A program made the translations under genes and the position numbers. Of a stretch of DNA of 64,000 bases, positions 8,698 through 17,590 are shown one piece after another. The notes below the pieces were generated by a model, which did no database searches, was not told the DNA's origin, and worked only from the letters and a program-made list of their open reading frames with translations. How positions within the stretch are numbered: position 1 is the stretch's first letter; every line of letters starts with the position of its first letter. Origin of the DNA: Pirellulales bacterium (GTDB lineage: Bacteria > Planctomycetota > Planctomycetia > Pirellulales > JALHPA01); assembly GCA_033762255.1 (NCBI GenBank), contig JANRLT010000025.1:1-64000 (forward strand), written 5' to 3'.

Positions 8698-10022
8698 GCG
8701 GTATATTTTCATCGCTGGACTCTTACCCCGTGGATCGTCAATCGTCCAAGAGTTGCTCCTCGGCTCTCCGAGGCTGGGTTGCCGCCTGGGGGCTATTGTT
8801 GTTGGCCTGCGCGGGCTGCGATGAAGAACTGGAAGTTCGCTATGGCCGGGCCTACGGCCCCAGCGTTAACGGTACCAGCGTCCTGCAGCAGATGTTTCGC
8901 GATGCCGGCCATACGGTAAACACCCGCAGCCAACTCACCCCGGAATTACAGCGAAATGGGGAGGTGCTGGTTTGGTTTCCCGATAACTTTAACCTGCCGG
9001 ATGACAAGGTGCGGGATTGGCTGGATAATTGGCTAACCGCCCAGCCCAATCGGATGCTTATTTACATTCACCGCGACTTTGACGCCGAGCCGCTGTATTG
9101 GCAGGAAGTCCAGTCCCGCAACCTCAGCAAGCAAACCGTGGAAGTGGCCCAGCGGTTGGGTGAGGCGGAGAACCGCTTTTTGCAAGAGCGAAATGGCAAT
9201 TTTATTTATAGCAATCGAAATTGGAGTGGTTATGGCAGACCGGGTATTAAGGACGCCATCTCAAAAAGCGATTTTCCCTGGCTGCAAATCGCCGAACTCC
9301 CCCAAAGTCATTCCCCTGGTCCGGTAAAAAGCGTCTCGGGCCCCTGGAGCGTCGGGCTGGATCAAACGAAGCTCGCCTTGCGGCAGAATAGCCAGTTGGT
9401 CCTGCCGACGGCCGCCGTGGAATTGACTCCCTTGTTGCGGGCGGATGGGCTCGATTTTGCTTTTTTAGAGCGCATCCCGCGCGGCAATTTTTCCCTGGGC
9501 CGTAACTCGCAGGATAGTTGGCGGCTTTGCGTCAACAATGGCTCGTTTTTGTTAAATTATCCCCTGATTAATCCCCAGCATCGCCAATTGGCCCTGCAGT
9601 TGATCAACCAAGTCGGTTCCGCGCGGCGGGTGGACTTTTTGGAAAGCGACTGGAATGGCCCCCGCATCCGCGACACCAATACCATCGACCAACGCCCTAA
9701 CGGCTGGGAATTCTTTACCATTCAGCCCTTGGGGATGATCTTGGGGCATTTGGCTTGGATCGGGATTATGTTTTGTTTTATACGCTGGCCCATCTTTGGT
9801 CGGCCTCGACCGCTCCCCCGGGTTTCGGCGTTCGATTTTGGTTTGCATCTTCAGGCCCTGGCCAATTTACTGGCCCGGACCAGACAACCCCAATTCGCCC
9901 GGGAAAAAATCGCCCAATACCGCCACCAAGCGGGCATAGTGGAAATACCCGGCGAGATTCCCACCCCGGACGCTCCGCGGGGCCAGGTGGTGGACACCAC
10001 GATTAAATTTCCCTCATCCTAA
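8694..10022 (+). CDS. DUF4350-type lipoprotein/membrane protein of the MoxR cluster
   Basis: A protein of about 442 residues. The N-terminus has a hydrophobic stretch WGLLLLACAGC with a possible lipobox (LLAC), suggesting a lipoprotein. The motif NGTSVLQQMFRDAGHTV near residue 55 and the VLVWFPDNFNLPDDKVRDWL segment fit DUF4350, whose members resemble an ABC-associated GATase-like fold. A membrane helix (FFTIQPLGMILGHLAWIGIMF) lies near residue 350. The ATG at 8694 is preferred over an in-frame one at 8646 because it forms ATGA with the upstream stop. Gene order DUF4129-DUF4350-MoxR-DUF58 supports the assignment. Confidence 0.75.
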   Translation: MSGIFSSLDSYPVDRQSSKSCSSALRGWVAAWGLLLLACAGCDEELEVRYGRAYGPSVNGTSVLQQMFRDAGHTVNTRSQLTPELQRNGEVLVWFPDNFNLPDDKVRDWLDNWLTAQPNRMLIYIHRDFDAEPLYWQEVQSRNLSKQTVEVAQRLGEAENRFLQERNGNFIYSNRNWSGYGRPGIKDAISKSDFPWLQIAELPQSHSPGPVKSVSGPWSVGLDQTKLALRQNSQLVLPTAAVELTPLLRADGLDFAFLERIPRGNFSLGRNSQDSWRLCVNNGSFLLNYPLINPQHRQLALQLINQVGSARRVDFLESDWNGPRIRDTNTIDQRPNGWEFFTIQPLGMILGHLAWIGIMFCFIRWPIFGRPRPLPRVSAFDFGLHLQALANLLARTRQPQFAREKIAQYRHQAGIVEIPGEIPTPDAPRGQVVDTTIKFPSS

Positions 10023-10291
10023 AATTGCCTGAATTCTTTTGTTTCCATTCCCCCACGGCGCGCGGCGGGGTGATTTTTGGAGATCAAACCCGCATAACCG
10101 GGCACGGCTGGGCCTTCAATTTTGGTCCGGGCTGCGCCTGAAATTCCCTTACAACGGATCACCGGCCCGATTACAATGCGGGCACCGCGCGGCTAATCAA
10201 TCAGTCCAGGGCCAAGGCCAGTCAAAGCCTGCGCTTTTATTATTGGCGCATTTTTTCCTACTGACGGGGGCGTGCTTCGCATCGCTGCAAC

Positions 10292-11854
10292 ATGCTGGAA
10301 TCGGAAGAAAACCGGACACGATGGCAAAACGGGATGGTGGAATTTTCCTGCCCGACCTGCCATAAAATGCTGCGGATCAAAGTCGAGCACGCCGGCCGAC
10401 AAGCCCAATGTCCCGGTTGCCGGGCGATCGTGGTGGTCCCCAGCCCGCCAGAAGATACCGTGCCGATCGAAACCGTGGGGGACCATTTTGACGCCAACAG
10501 CTTTGGTGGGCAAAATCCCGCCGCGGACACGCTGGATTACCGGGTCTCCCCTCCCCGGCCCAATGGCGCGACTGCGTCCAACTCCCCGACGCCATTTTCC
10601 CTTCCCCCCGCTCCGCCCCCCAACTCACGTCCGGCGGCTCCTCCCTCCTTTCCCCCGGTGAGCACTTTCTCTGGGGGTGGAACCGCTGGTTCCCCGGGGT
10701 TGGGACAGTTTCAACCCGGAAATTTAGCGGGGACGGTCCCTTATCAACCGGCCACCCCCGCCGGCCAACCCGCTTCCTCCTCCGCATCTAAGGCGTCCAA
10801 CGCCACCGATCTGCAAATGCCCGGCGGGGATCAGGCAACCACGACCGCTACGCGCATGCTGGCGGGCGCAAATCTGGGGGGCCAAGGCCGGGGGGGAGAT
10901 ATGTCCCCCACCATGCGCACGTTTCAAAGCATCGTCCAGGAACTGCGCAAAGTATACATCGGCCAGGATGAGTTGATCCTGGGAACCTTGATCGCCCTGT
11001 TTTCCAGCGGGCATGTCCTGATCGAAAGCGTCCCCGGACTAGGCAAGACGCTCTTTGTGCGGGCGCTGGGGCGCGTGCTGGGCTGCCAATTTGGCCGGAT
11101 TCAGTTTACCGCGGACTTGATGCCCTCCGACATCACCGGTTCGCCGATCTTTGATATGAAAACCCAAGAGTTCCGGTTTCATCCGGGGCCGGTTTTTACG
11201 CAGATCTTGCTGGCGGACGAGATCAACCGTTCTCCCGCCAAGACGCACGCGGCGCTGCTGGAGATCATGCAGGAATACCGGGTCACGATCGAACGGACCA
11301 GCCACCAAATCGCGCGTCCGTTCCTGGTGCTCGCGACGCAAAATCCCATTGAAAGCGAGGGAACTTATAACCTGCCCGAGGCCCAGCTTGACCGCTTTAT
11401 GTTTAAGCTGGCGGTCAACTATCCCACCGCCGCCGAGGAATTGACCGTTCTGCGGCTGCATGGGCAACAAGCCGACCTGGACGCGACACTGCGGGACGAA
11501 GTGAATGTGGTCAGTTCCCCCGCCGAAATCACCGCCCTGACCAAATCACACGCCAACGTGCGCATCGAGGATAAATTATTTGATTACATTAATAATATCG
11601 TGCGGTTGACGCGCTCTTGGCCGCAGTTTCATATGGGGGCTTCCCCCCGCGCGGGCCTGGCCCTGGTGCAGGGGGCCCGCACCTTGGCCGCTTTTCATGG
11701 GCGGGACTATGCGGTGCCTGACGATGTGATCCAGATTGTGCTCCCCGCACTGCGTCACCGGGTGGTCCTGACCGCCGAGGCCGATGTGGAAGGACACCAG
11801 GTGGACGACCAACTGCGACAACTGCTCAATACGATCGAAGTCCCGCGAATGTAA
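10292..11854 (+). CDS. MoxR-family AAA+ ATPase with N-terminal zinc ribbon
   Basis: A 520-residue protein in three parts. A CxxC...CxxC zinc ribbon comes first (Cys20, Cys23, Cys40, Cys43). A Pro/Ser/Ala-rich linker of about 150 residues follows. From about residue 205 there is a complete MoxR AAA+ domain: Walker A VPGLGKT (247-253), Walker B LLADEINR (306-313), sensor ATQNPIE, and the LDRFMFKL arginine-finger segment. MoxR ATPases act as chaperones for proteins with von Willebrand A-like domains, here most likely the DUF58 protein encoded next. A start at 10334 (MVEFSCPTC) is also plausible because the ribbon begins there. The ribbon-linker extension is unusual for MoxR, which normally starts at the ATPase domain. 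Confidence 0.9.
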   Translation: MLESEENRTRWQNGMVEFSCPTCHKMLRIKVEHAGRQAQCPGCRAIVVVPSPPEDTVPIETVGDHFDANSFGGQNPAADTLDYRVSPPRPNGATASNSPTPFSLPPAPPPNSRPAAPPSFPPVSTFSGGGTAGSPGLGQFQPGNLAGTVPYQPATPAGQPASSSASKASNATDLQMPGGDQATTTATRMLAGANLGGQGRGGDMSPTMRTFQSIVQELRKVYIGQDELILGTLIALFSSGHVLIESVPGLGKTLFVRALGRVLGCQFGRIQFTADLMPSDITGSPIFDMKTQEFRFHPGPVFTQILLADEINRSPAKTHAALLEIMQEYRVTIERTSHQIARPFLVLATQNPIESEGTYNLPEAQLDRFMFKLAVNYPTAAEELTVLRLHGQQADLDATLRDEVNVVSSPAEITALTKSHANVRIEDKLFDYINNIVRLTRSWPQFHMGASPRAGLALVQGARTLAAFHGRDYAVPDDVIQIVLPALRHRVVLTAEADVEGHQVDDQLRQLLNTIEVPRM

Positions 11855-11856
11855 TT

Positions 11857-11962
11857 AGCCCGCAGCGTCAGCAAGGGACACCATATATTTATCACGGAGC
11901 GACGGAGGAGACACCGAGGCGCAGGGAGAAAACATTTTGTAGGAGGCAACTCCGTTGCCGAG
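11857..11962 (+). repeat. composite interspersed repeat, copy A
   Basis: First of three copies of a composite element of about 105 bp. It begins AGCCCGCAGCGTCAGCAAGG, passes through an ATCACGGAG...GGAGGAGACAC block and ends with the hairpin GGCAAC-TCC-GTTGCC (11945-11959). The element starts 2 bp after the MoxR stop codon. Similarity to copy B extends further downstream through a TTGGGACCAGC stretch near 11990. The rest of the 284-bp spacer up to the DUF58 gene ends in a C-rich tract before the ATG and holds nothing else I recognise. Confidence 0.85.
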
Positions 11963-12138
11963 CAGTAGGTTATCAATACATCGTAGATTGGGACCAGCCG
12001 CCTACGAATTTTTTTTATATCGATGGAACCTCGACGGCGCTATCCAAAGATTTTTCAATTAGGAAGTACGAGGGAGCACAAAGACGCTTTCAACGGCCAA
12101 CCTCCAACCACTAGACTAGATTCAAACCTCCAATCTCC

Positions 12139-13560
12139 ATGCCTTCCCTGCCCCTCCTCTTTGCCGCGTGGCCGTGGGAAAATTTCAATCCCGTGATGTG
12201 GCTCTTGGCCAGTCTGCTGCCACTCTTGGGCCTGGCCGCTATTTATCGGGTTTATCCCCGTTGGCCGCAGTTGGGCTTTGCGTTGTTGGCCGCATGCGTA
12301 ACGCTTATTCTTATTATTTATCCGGGGGGCTTGTGGCTGGTGTTGCTGCTGGACGGGGCGTTGGTGTTAGCGGCCATGATAGACTTGTTTTCGTTGCCGC
12401 GGCGTTCCCACTTTGCCGTGCAGCGCGAAACCCAAAAAATCGCCTCCTTGCGCAAGCCGCAACACATCCGATTAGAGGTTCAAAACTATAGCCGCCGCGG
12501 CTATCTCGTGGAGATTCGTGATGACCTGCCCCCCGGCGCCATAGCCGAACCAGCTGAATTTCGCGCGGTCCTGTTTGCCCAAACCCGCTCCCTCATGGAA
12601 TATTCCCTCACCGCCAACCAGCGGGGAGAACTAACCCTTACAAAGGTTTATCTCCGTGTCCGCAGCCGCTGGGGATTGTGGCACCGCGACCTGGAATATC
12701 CCCTGCATACCCTCTTGCATGTCTATCCCGACATGAAGCAACTCGAGGAATACGCCATCCTGGCCCGCACCAACCGCCTCAGTCTACTGGGCGTGCGGCG
12801 CACCCGCAAAATTGGCCAGGATAACGAGTTTGAGCGGCTACGCGACTTTACCCGCGATGATTCTTACAAGCATCTGGACTGGCGCAGCACCGCCCGCCGA
12901 CGCAAGCTTACCGTGCGGGATTTTCAAGCCAATCAAAGCCAGCGCATCGTGTTTATGATCGATTGCGGACGCATGATGACCAACGAGGCCGCCGGGCTAA
13001 GCCTGCTGGATCACGCCCTTAATAGCATGCTGATGCTCAGCTATGTGGCCTTGCGGCAGGGGGACGCCGTGGGCATGCTGTGCTTTTCCAACGAAATCCA
13101 CAGTTACGTTCCCCCACGCTCGGGGGGAACGCAAATGAACCGCCTGCTGCATGCGGGGTTTAACCGCTTTCCCCGGCTGGTCGAATCCCGCTACGACGAG
13201 GCCTTTTTGTACTTGTCCGCCAATTGCCGCAAACGTTCGCTGGTGATTCTCTTGACCAATATCATCGACGAAGTCAACGCCCAGCAGGTGCAGCGGTATC
13301 TGGGGGCGATCGCGGGGCGGCACTTGTCGCTGGGGGTGTTATTACGGGACCGGACGCTGTTTGACGCGGTGGAAAACACCCCCCGCGGCGACCAAGAACT
13401 GTACGCCGCGGCCGCGGCGGCGGATTTGCTTCTGTGGCGGCGGCAGGTGATCACGCGGCTGGGTACATTGGGCGTGCGGTCGCTCGATCTTTTTCCCGAG
13501 GAAGTCACCGCCCCCCTGATTAACACGTACTTGGATATTAAGGCCCGGCATTTGCTATAA
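12139..13560 (+). CDS. DUF58 domain protein, likely MoxR partner
   Basis: A 473-residue protein. Two membrane helices lie at about residues 15-35 and 45-85. An immunoglobulin-like region follows, and the DUF58 signature RDFTRDDSYKHLDWRSTARR is at about residues 235-254. The C-terminal half has the look of a von Willebrand A-like fold (IVFMIDCGRMM near 275). DUF58 proteins are typical partners of MoxR ATPases and are thought to be placed at the membrane with the vWA-like domain exposed to the chaperone. It follows moxR by 284 bp of repeat sequence on the same strand. The ATG follows CAACCTCCAATCTCC with no Shine-Dalgarno sequence. Confidence 0.88.
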   Translation: MPSLPLLFAAWPWENFNPVMWLLASLLPLLGLAAIYRVYPRWPQLGFALLAACVTLILIIYPGGLWLVLLLDGALVLAAMIDLFSLPRRSHFAVQRETQKIASLRKPQHIRLEVQNYSRRGYLVEIRDDLPPGAIAEPAEFRAVLFAQTRSLMEYSLTANQRGELTLTKVYLRVRSRWGLWHRDLEYPLHTLLHVYPDMKQLEEYAILARTNRLSLLGVRRTRKIGQDNEFERLRDFTRDDSYKHLDWRSTARRRKLTVRDFQANQSQRIVFMIDCGRMMTNEAAGLSLLDHALNSMLMLSYVALRQGDAVGMLCFSNEIHSYVPPRSGGTQMNRLLHAGFNRFPRLVESRYDEAFLYLSANCRKRSLVILLTNIIDEVNAQQVQRYLGAIAGRHLSLGVLLRDRTLFDAVENTPRGDQELYAAAAAADLLLWRRQVITRLGTLGVRSLDLFPEEVTAPLINTYLDIKARHLL

Positions 13561-13595
13561 GTAATTACAAATTAAAAATTACGAATTACAAATTG
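13561..13595 (+). repeat. AT-rich module directly after the DUF58 stop codon
   Basis: The sequence GTAATTACAAATTAAAAATT starts on the very next base after the stop codon, followed by a second ACGAATTACAAATT half. Nearly the same module follows the stop codons of the genes ending at 19910 and (minus strand) 35320, and related ones follow those ending at 22465, 34096 and 52860. Confidence 0.85.
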
Positions 13596-13599
13596 ATTT

Positions 13600-13693
13600 A
13601 GCCCGCAGCGTGAGCAAGGGGTCAGTGGGTAGTGGATAGTGGATAGTGGATAGTGGATAGTGGATAGTGGAGACGCAGCGTTAGCCAGGGACA
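13600..13693 (+). repeat. partial composite repeats around a 7-bp tandem repeat
   Basis: Two short copies of the AGCCCGCAGCGTnAGCAAGGG core (13600-13620 and about 13671-13693, the second diverged) flank a tandem array of the heptamer AGTGGAT (13631-13670, five full units and a partial one). Together with copies B and C this fills most of the 618-bp spacer between two convergent genes. No gene is seen in that spacer. Confidence 0.8.
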
Positions 13694-13741
13694 GATTCAG
13701 CCAGACACGTAGCGGAATTCGCCAGAATTCCGATATCACTC

Positions 13742-13846
13742 AGCCCGCAGCGTCAGCAAGGGACAGAATACATCTATCACGGAGAAACGGAGGAGACACA
13801 GAGGCGCGCGGAGAAGACATATTGTAGGAGGCAACTCCGTTGCCGA
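13742..13846 (+). repeat. composite interspersed repeat, copy B
   Basis: Second copy of the composite element. It has the same order of blocks as copy A: AGCCCGCAGCGTCAGCAAGG, then ATCACGGAGAAACGGAGGAG, then the hairpin GGCAAC-TCC-GTTGCC at 13830-13844. It is almost identical to copy C, 250 bp downstream, and more diverged from copy A. Confidence 0.88.
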
Positions 13847-13992
13847 ATCTGCGCTATTGTTACCGAACTGAAGGTTGGGACCAGCTGCCAATAAAATCCT
13901 GTATACCGCTAGCACACTCCCGGCACGGTCCCAACATGATTGAACAAGTGGGAGGTATTTTGAACAAGAGGGAGCAGAGGAAACAGAGAACC

Positions 13993-14098
13993 AGCCCGCA
14001 GCGTCAGCAAGGGACAGAATACATCTATCACGGAGAAACGGAGGAGACACAGAGGCGCGCGGAGAAGACATGTTGTAGGAGGCAACTCCGTTACCGAA
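13993..14098 (+). repeat. composite interspersed repeat, copy C
   Basis: Third copy of the composite element, nearly identical to copy B. In its terminal hairpin (14081-14095) GTTGCC has become GTTACC, which breaks one pair of the stem. A stretch rich in AGAGGGAGCAGAGG precedes it. Confidence 0.88.
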
Positions 14099-14178
14099 CA
14101 ATAAGCGTCAAATTTGAGATTTCAGATTTCCATCACAAAAAACTGCCATCCGCAAACTTAAAAATAACAATCACCAGC

Positions 14179-15603
14179 TCAGATCCTCCCCTCCGGAATT
14201 TGCGAGACCACGAAACGTAATTTGCCGGTGGGGGTGCGGGCTAGTGCCGGGTGGTATTCCACCTGCAACTCCGCCTGATCGCCAACCCGCTGGCGAAATT
14301 CGCCCAGGAGTTGCGCCTCGTCGGCGGGTGTGTATCCCTGGCCGCGCACAATGCGAATACAAATTTTACCCGGCTCGTTCTGGTAGAGCTGCGCTTCCTG
14401 GATTCTCACCAAATCCTTAAAGATATGGTCCATCCGCCCCAGCTTGGCACCGTTTTTTAACACGATGTAATCCTCCAGCCGCCCATCAATTTCCGCGACC
14501 CTGCGCCCCGCTAGTTCTCCCCCGGTCGTATTTTTTTCGTCGTTCACGACTGGCGGCAATTGGGCGATATCCCCGACCTCGTAACGGACTAGCGGCAAGG
14601 CCAAATTGGCCAAATTTGTCCCAATGATGCGGTGGCCCTGATGTTGAGTTCCCGTGTCACCGGGGCTAGCTCCCCTGATTGCCGGCACAAACTCCACCGC
14701 GGCAAAGTCCTCATCCACGACCAGTTTGCCCGTGACAGTTTCTGAGATATTCGCCACTCCTTCGCTCATGCCGTAATGCTGGCGCGGACGCACGCCAAAG
14801 GCCGCCTCGATGAGCGCGGTTTGATTCGCCAGCAGATTTTCGGCACCGGTGGTGATCCATTGCGGCTGATAATCCAGCTTTTCCCCTTGATCCAGCAAAT
14901 ATCCCGCCACCACCGCCAGTAGTGATGGATACCCATGCAGCCACGGCGGCCGCAGGCGATTCAGCTGGGCCACGTAGGCGGGCAAGTTTGTCGGCGAGAC
15001 ATGGTATCCACTAAACATGATTTGCCGACCGGGATGATTCATCCGCCAAAACGGCGGCTGTCTCTGTCCCAGCGGCACCAGTGAACGCCCGCCAAAATAC
15101 CCGCACCAGGTGTCGGTCTGAATCCCATGCCACCGGCGGTACCGCCACCATACGGCCCATTGCTCGCGCTGAAATTCCCGCGTCACCGCAAATCGCAATC
15201 CCGCGCCGGTCGTGCCACTGGTATGGGCGATGACGCGGTCTTTTTCCGGCACGGCGGTGGAGAGCAGCTCCGCATAATTAGCACGGACGGTGGTTTTATC
15301 TAAAATGGGCCAAGCCGCCAGATCGGCCAAGGTTTGCACTTTTTGGTAATTTAACCCCAGACTGTCCCAGGTGCGGCGGTAATAGGGGACGGTTTCGTAA
15401 CAATGCCGCAAAAAACCCCGGAGGCGTTCATCGCGAAAGTTGGCCAGTTGGGCCGCCGGCCATCCCAGGCGTTCCTCCGACTCCGCCAATCGCCGCCAAA
15501 AGTCGGCGTTGTACCGGGCCCGCTGGATGCGCCAGCCTTCATAGCTGCAGGCCAAATTTTGCAGCCAGACGGGCAACCGCAGGTACAGGGCTTCTTGGTT
15601 CAT
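14179..15603 (-). CDS. PaaK/CapK-like adenylate-forming enzyme (phenylacetate-CoA ligase family)
   Basis: A 474-residue member of the PaaK/CapK branch of adenylate-forming enzymes. The nucleotide-binding motif HTSGTTGAGLRFAVT lies near residue 125, GYPSLLAVVAGYLL near 225, and YGMSEGVANISET near 275. The last part (LEDYIVLKNGAKLGRMDHIF) is the usual C-terminal hinge. Stand-alone CapK-like members are found in exopolysaccharide and other surface polymer loci; the acid substrate here cannot be predicted. It converges with the DUF58 gene across a repeat-filled spacer, and 62 bp separate it from the membrane protein gene upstream. Confidence 0.82.
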   Translation of the reverse strand: MNQEALYLRLPVWLQNLACSYEGWRIQRARYNADFWRRLAESEERLGWPAAQLANFRDERLRGFLRHCYETVPYYRRTWDSLGLNYQKVQTLADLAAWPILDKTTVRANYAELLSTAVPEKDRVIAHTSGTTGAGLRFAVTREFQREQWAVWWRYRRWHGIQTDTWCGYFGGRSLVPLGQRQPPFWRMNHPGRQIMFSGYHVSPTNLPAYVAQLNRLRPPWLHGYPSLLAVVAGYLLDQGEKLDYQPQWITTGAENLLANQTALIEAAFGVRPRQHYGMSEGVANISETVTGKLVVDEDFAAVEFVPAIRGASPGDTGTQHQGHRIIGTNLANLALPLVRYEVGDIAQLPPVVNDEKNTTGGELAGRRVAEIDGRLEDYIVLKNGAKLGRMDHIFKDLVRIQEAQLYQNEPGKICIRIVRGQGYTPADEAQLLGEFRQRVGDQAELQVEYHPALARTPTGKLRFVVSQIPEGRI

Positions 15604-15665
15604 GCGGCAAACAGGAGTTTTTTAGAACAAGGACAAGCCGATTTCACCCCGGCAAAATCTCCGCC

Positions 15666-16622
15666 TTAACCCGCGGGGGCGAATTTTGGGGGAGTTGATC
15701 CCGCTGGCGCTTGGGGGGGAAGGGGTTGGGGTGCGGCGGCGGTGGGGTGGGTCTCGATTGTTCCGCCCACGCGCAGCAATTGCTCGGCCGCGGCTCGCAG
15801 GGCCAGATCGACTTCCCAGCCCTCGCGGCGAATGCGCAGATCAAGATAGCACAAAAACCGCACAACCGTCAGGTAGAGCGCCACAAACCAAAACACGATG
15901 GGCAACAGCACCGTATGCAAGGAGGCGTCGATCACTAAATGCGTGCTAAATTGTCCGCGCACAAACCATAACCCCCATAACAACAAAAAAATCAGTTGCT
16001 GCTCGATCATCCACAGGGCAAAGACCCGGCCATAAATCATGCCCAGGTCGCCGGTATGGAGGGCGTTATTGCGCTGGCGGGTGGAGAGTTGTCCCACGCC
16101 ACCCCACCAGGGATTGCGCTCTAGCAAAATCACCTCATTCAAGTAGGCCCAACGCGTGGCTGGCCAAATCCAAAGCAATATAAGAAACATGAGCCAGCCA
16201 CGCCAGATATCATCGGCCACGCCCCATAATAGCCCCTGGGGAAAAAACAAAAAGCGGGCCACCACCTGATAGCCGATCAACTGCGGCAGCGACGCCGCCA
16301 GATCGCGCGCCGCGCGGCGATAGTCTAATTTCCGCTGAAACATCGCCTGGCCCAGGAGCAGCGTCACGGGGGCGGTGACCAGCGGAATCTGGTAATATCC
16401 CAGGCAAAAGAGTCGAAACCAATAGTCGTTGACTTCTTCGTTTAGCTCCAGGTAATTGCCGGATAAAAACCAATAATTAAAAAGGGCGGCGGGGATCATG
16501 GTCAGCGCCGCCGCGCATATCAACGGTCGAAACTGATCGCGCAGCACCTGCATCGCCAGGTCGCACAGCTCCCACAGCGTCCGCTCGCGAATGACCACCA
16601 GGGTATTATTCAGATCGGACAT
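15666..16622 (-). CDS. polytopic membrane protein of the SpoIIM-RDD group
   Basis: A protein of about 318 residues with four to six hydrophobic segments (for example RPLICAAALTMIPAALFNYW near residue 30 and GWLMFLILLWIWPATRW near 150) and a C-terminal Pro/Ala-rich tail. I do not recognise a named domain. The start at 16622 (MSDLNNTLVV) overlaps the end of the upstream SpoIIM-like gene by 17 bp, so the two are likely co-translated. In MoxR-type clusters a multi-TM protein often accompanies RDD and SpoIIM genes, which suggests a shared membrane complex. Function unknown. Confidence 0.72.
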   Translation of the reverse strand: MSDLNNTLVVIRERTLWELCDLAMQVLRDQFRPLICAAALTMIPAALFNYWFLSGNYLELNEEVNDYWFRLFCLGYYQIPLVTAPVTLLLGQAMFQRKLDYRRAARDLAASLPQLIGYQVVARFLFFPQGLLWGVADDIWRGWLMFLILLWIWPATRWAYLNEVILLERNPWWGGVGQLSTRQRNNALHTGDLGMIYGRVFALWMIEQQLIFLLLWGLWFVRGQFSTHLVIDASLHTVLLPIVFWFVALYLTVVRFLCYLDLRIRREGWEVDLALRAAAEQLLRVGGTIETHPTAAAPQPLPPQAPAGSTPPKFAPAG

Positions 16623-17586
16623 GCGCTTCCTTCCGGGGATAGCCCAAAACCACAAAGTAGTAAATCAACAGTCCGCTGGAAATGGCGGCGATCATCGCTT
16701 TGGACCAATAAGGCATGGCCGAGGGAGAGACAAACCCCTCGATACTGGCGGCCAAAATAAATAAAATCACCGCAGCGCAGGCCGTGGGAAAGGCCTCCTT
16801 TGCGCCTAATTCCAACGCGGCCGCCCGGGTCAGGCCGCGGGTGCTGATCAGCGAAAACCCCATCCGCATCCCCGCCGCGGCGGCCAGGATGATCGCCGTT
16901 AGTTCAAACGGCCCGTGCGCCGTGACAAATTCAAAAAAATGTTCTCTTTCCGGTCCCTCCAGGCTGGCCATATAACCAAACACTCCCCCCAGATAAGCCG
17001 CGTTATAGACCGTCTTAAATAATCCGCCAATCCCCAGCAGCAGACCCCAGGCAAAGCATTCCAGGCCGATGCCGGCGTTATGCATAATGTAAAACGTGAA
17101 CATTTCCATGTTTTGGTTGATATCGCGCCCCTGCGGCGGATCGCTGTACATATTGCGCATTTGCTCCATCATTTCGGGCTGCAGCAAATTCTCACAAAAA
17201 TCCGTTGAGTTGCGCGCTAAAAAAAACGCCGTGATAAACAACCCCCAAAACAGCACAAACGCCAACCGCAAATAACCATCCTGGAACAACCGTTGCGGCA
17301 CATGCACAAATATCTCGGTAATCCAGGCCCGCGGATCAAACCGCCGGCTGCGGTACAAATGGTTGTGCGCCCGGGCCACCAACTGGTGCAAATATGAGAT
17401 GGTGTTTGGCGGCAATTGATAAGCGTCCGCCAGCGCCAGATCCGCGCATGCCGCCCGGTATAGGGTTCCCAGTCGCAGCACGCTATCGGGGGACTTGGTC
17501 CCGTACGTTTTTTCTAACCGGGAGCACAGCTGTTCCAGCTCTCGCCAATAGAGCCGCCGCGCTTCCAGCAATTCCACGACTTTCAT
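16606..17586 (-). CDS. SpoIIM-like (stage II sporulation protein M family) membrane protein
   Basis: A protein of about 326 residues. The soluble N-terminal part is helical; from about residue 110 there are several membrane helices, with the SpoIIM-type stretch EMFTFYIMHNAGIGLECFAWG and HGPFELTAIILAAAAGMRMG. This family (PF01944) is widespread outside spore formers and is commonly coded beside RDD and MoxR/DUF58 genes. The ATG at 17586 (MKVVELLEARR) is chosen since the family starts there, although the frame is open to 17754. It lies 4 bp from the RDD gene and overlaps the next membrane gene. Confidence 0.85.
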   Translation of the reverse strand: MKVVELLEARRLYWRELEQLCSRLEKTYGTKSPDSVLRLGTLYRAACADLALADAYQLPPNTISYLHQLVARAHNHLYRSRRFDPRAWITEIFVHVPQRLFQDGYLRLAFVLFWGLFITAFFLARNSTDFCENLLQPEMMEQMRNMYSDPPQGRDINQNMEMFTFYIMHNAGIGLECFAWGLLLGIGGLFKTVYNAAYLGGVFGYMASLEGPEREHFFEFVTAHGPFELTAIILAAAAGMRMGFSLISTRGLTRAAALELGAKEAFPTACAAVILFILAASIEGFVSPSAMPYWSKAMIAAISSGLLIYYFVVLGYPRKEAHVRSE

Positions 17587-17590
17587 GGGA

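Noticed and set aside
10039-10365. 108-codon frame between the DUF4350 and MoxR genes
   Set aside because: It overlaps the start of the MoxR gene in another frame and has no signal of coding; the spacer shows no other feature.
13631-13670. Tandem heptamer array considered as a CRISPR-like array
   Set aside because: Units are contiguous 7-mers without spacers; no cas genes in the window.
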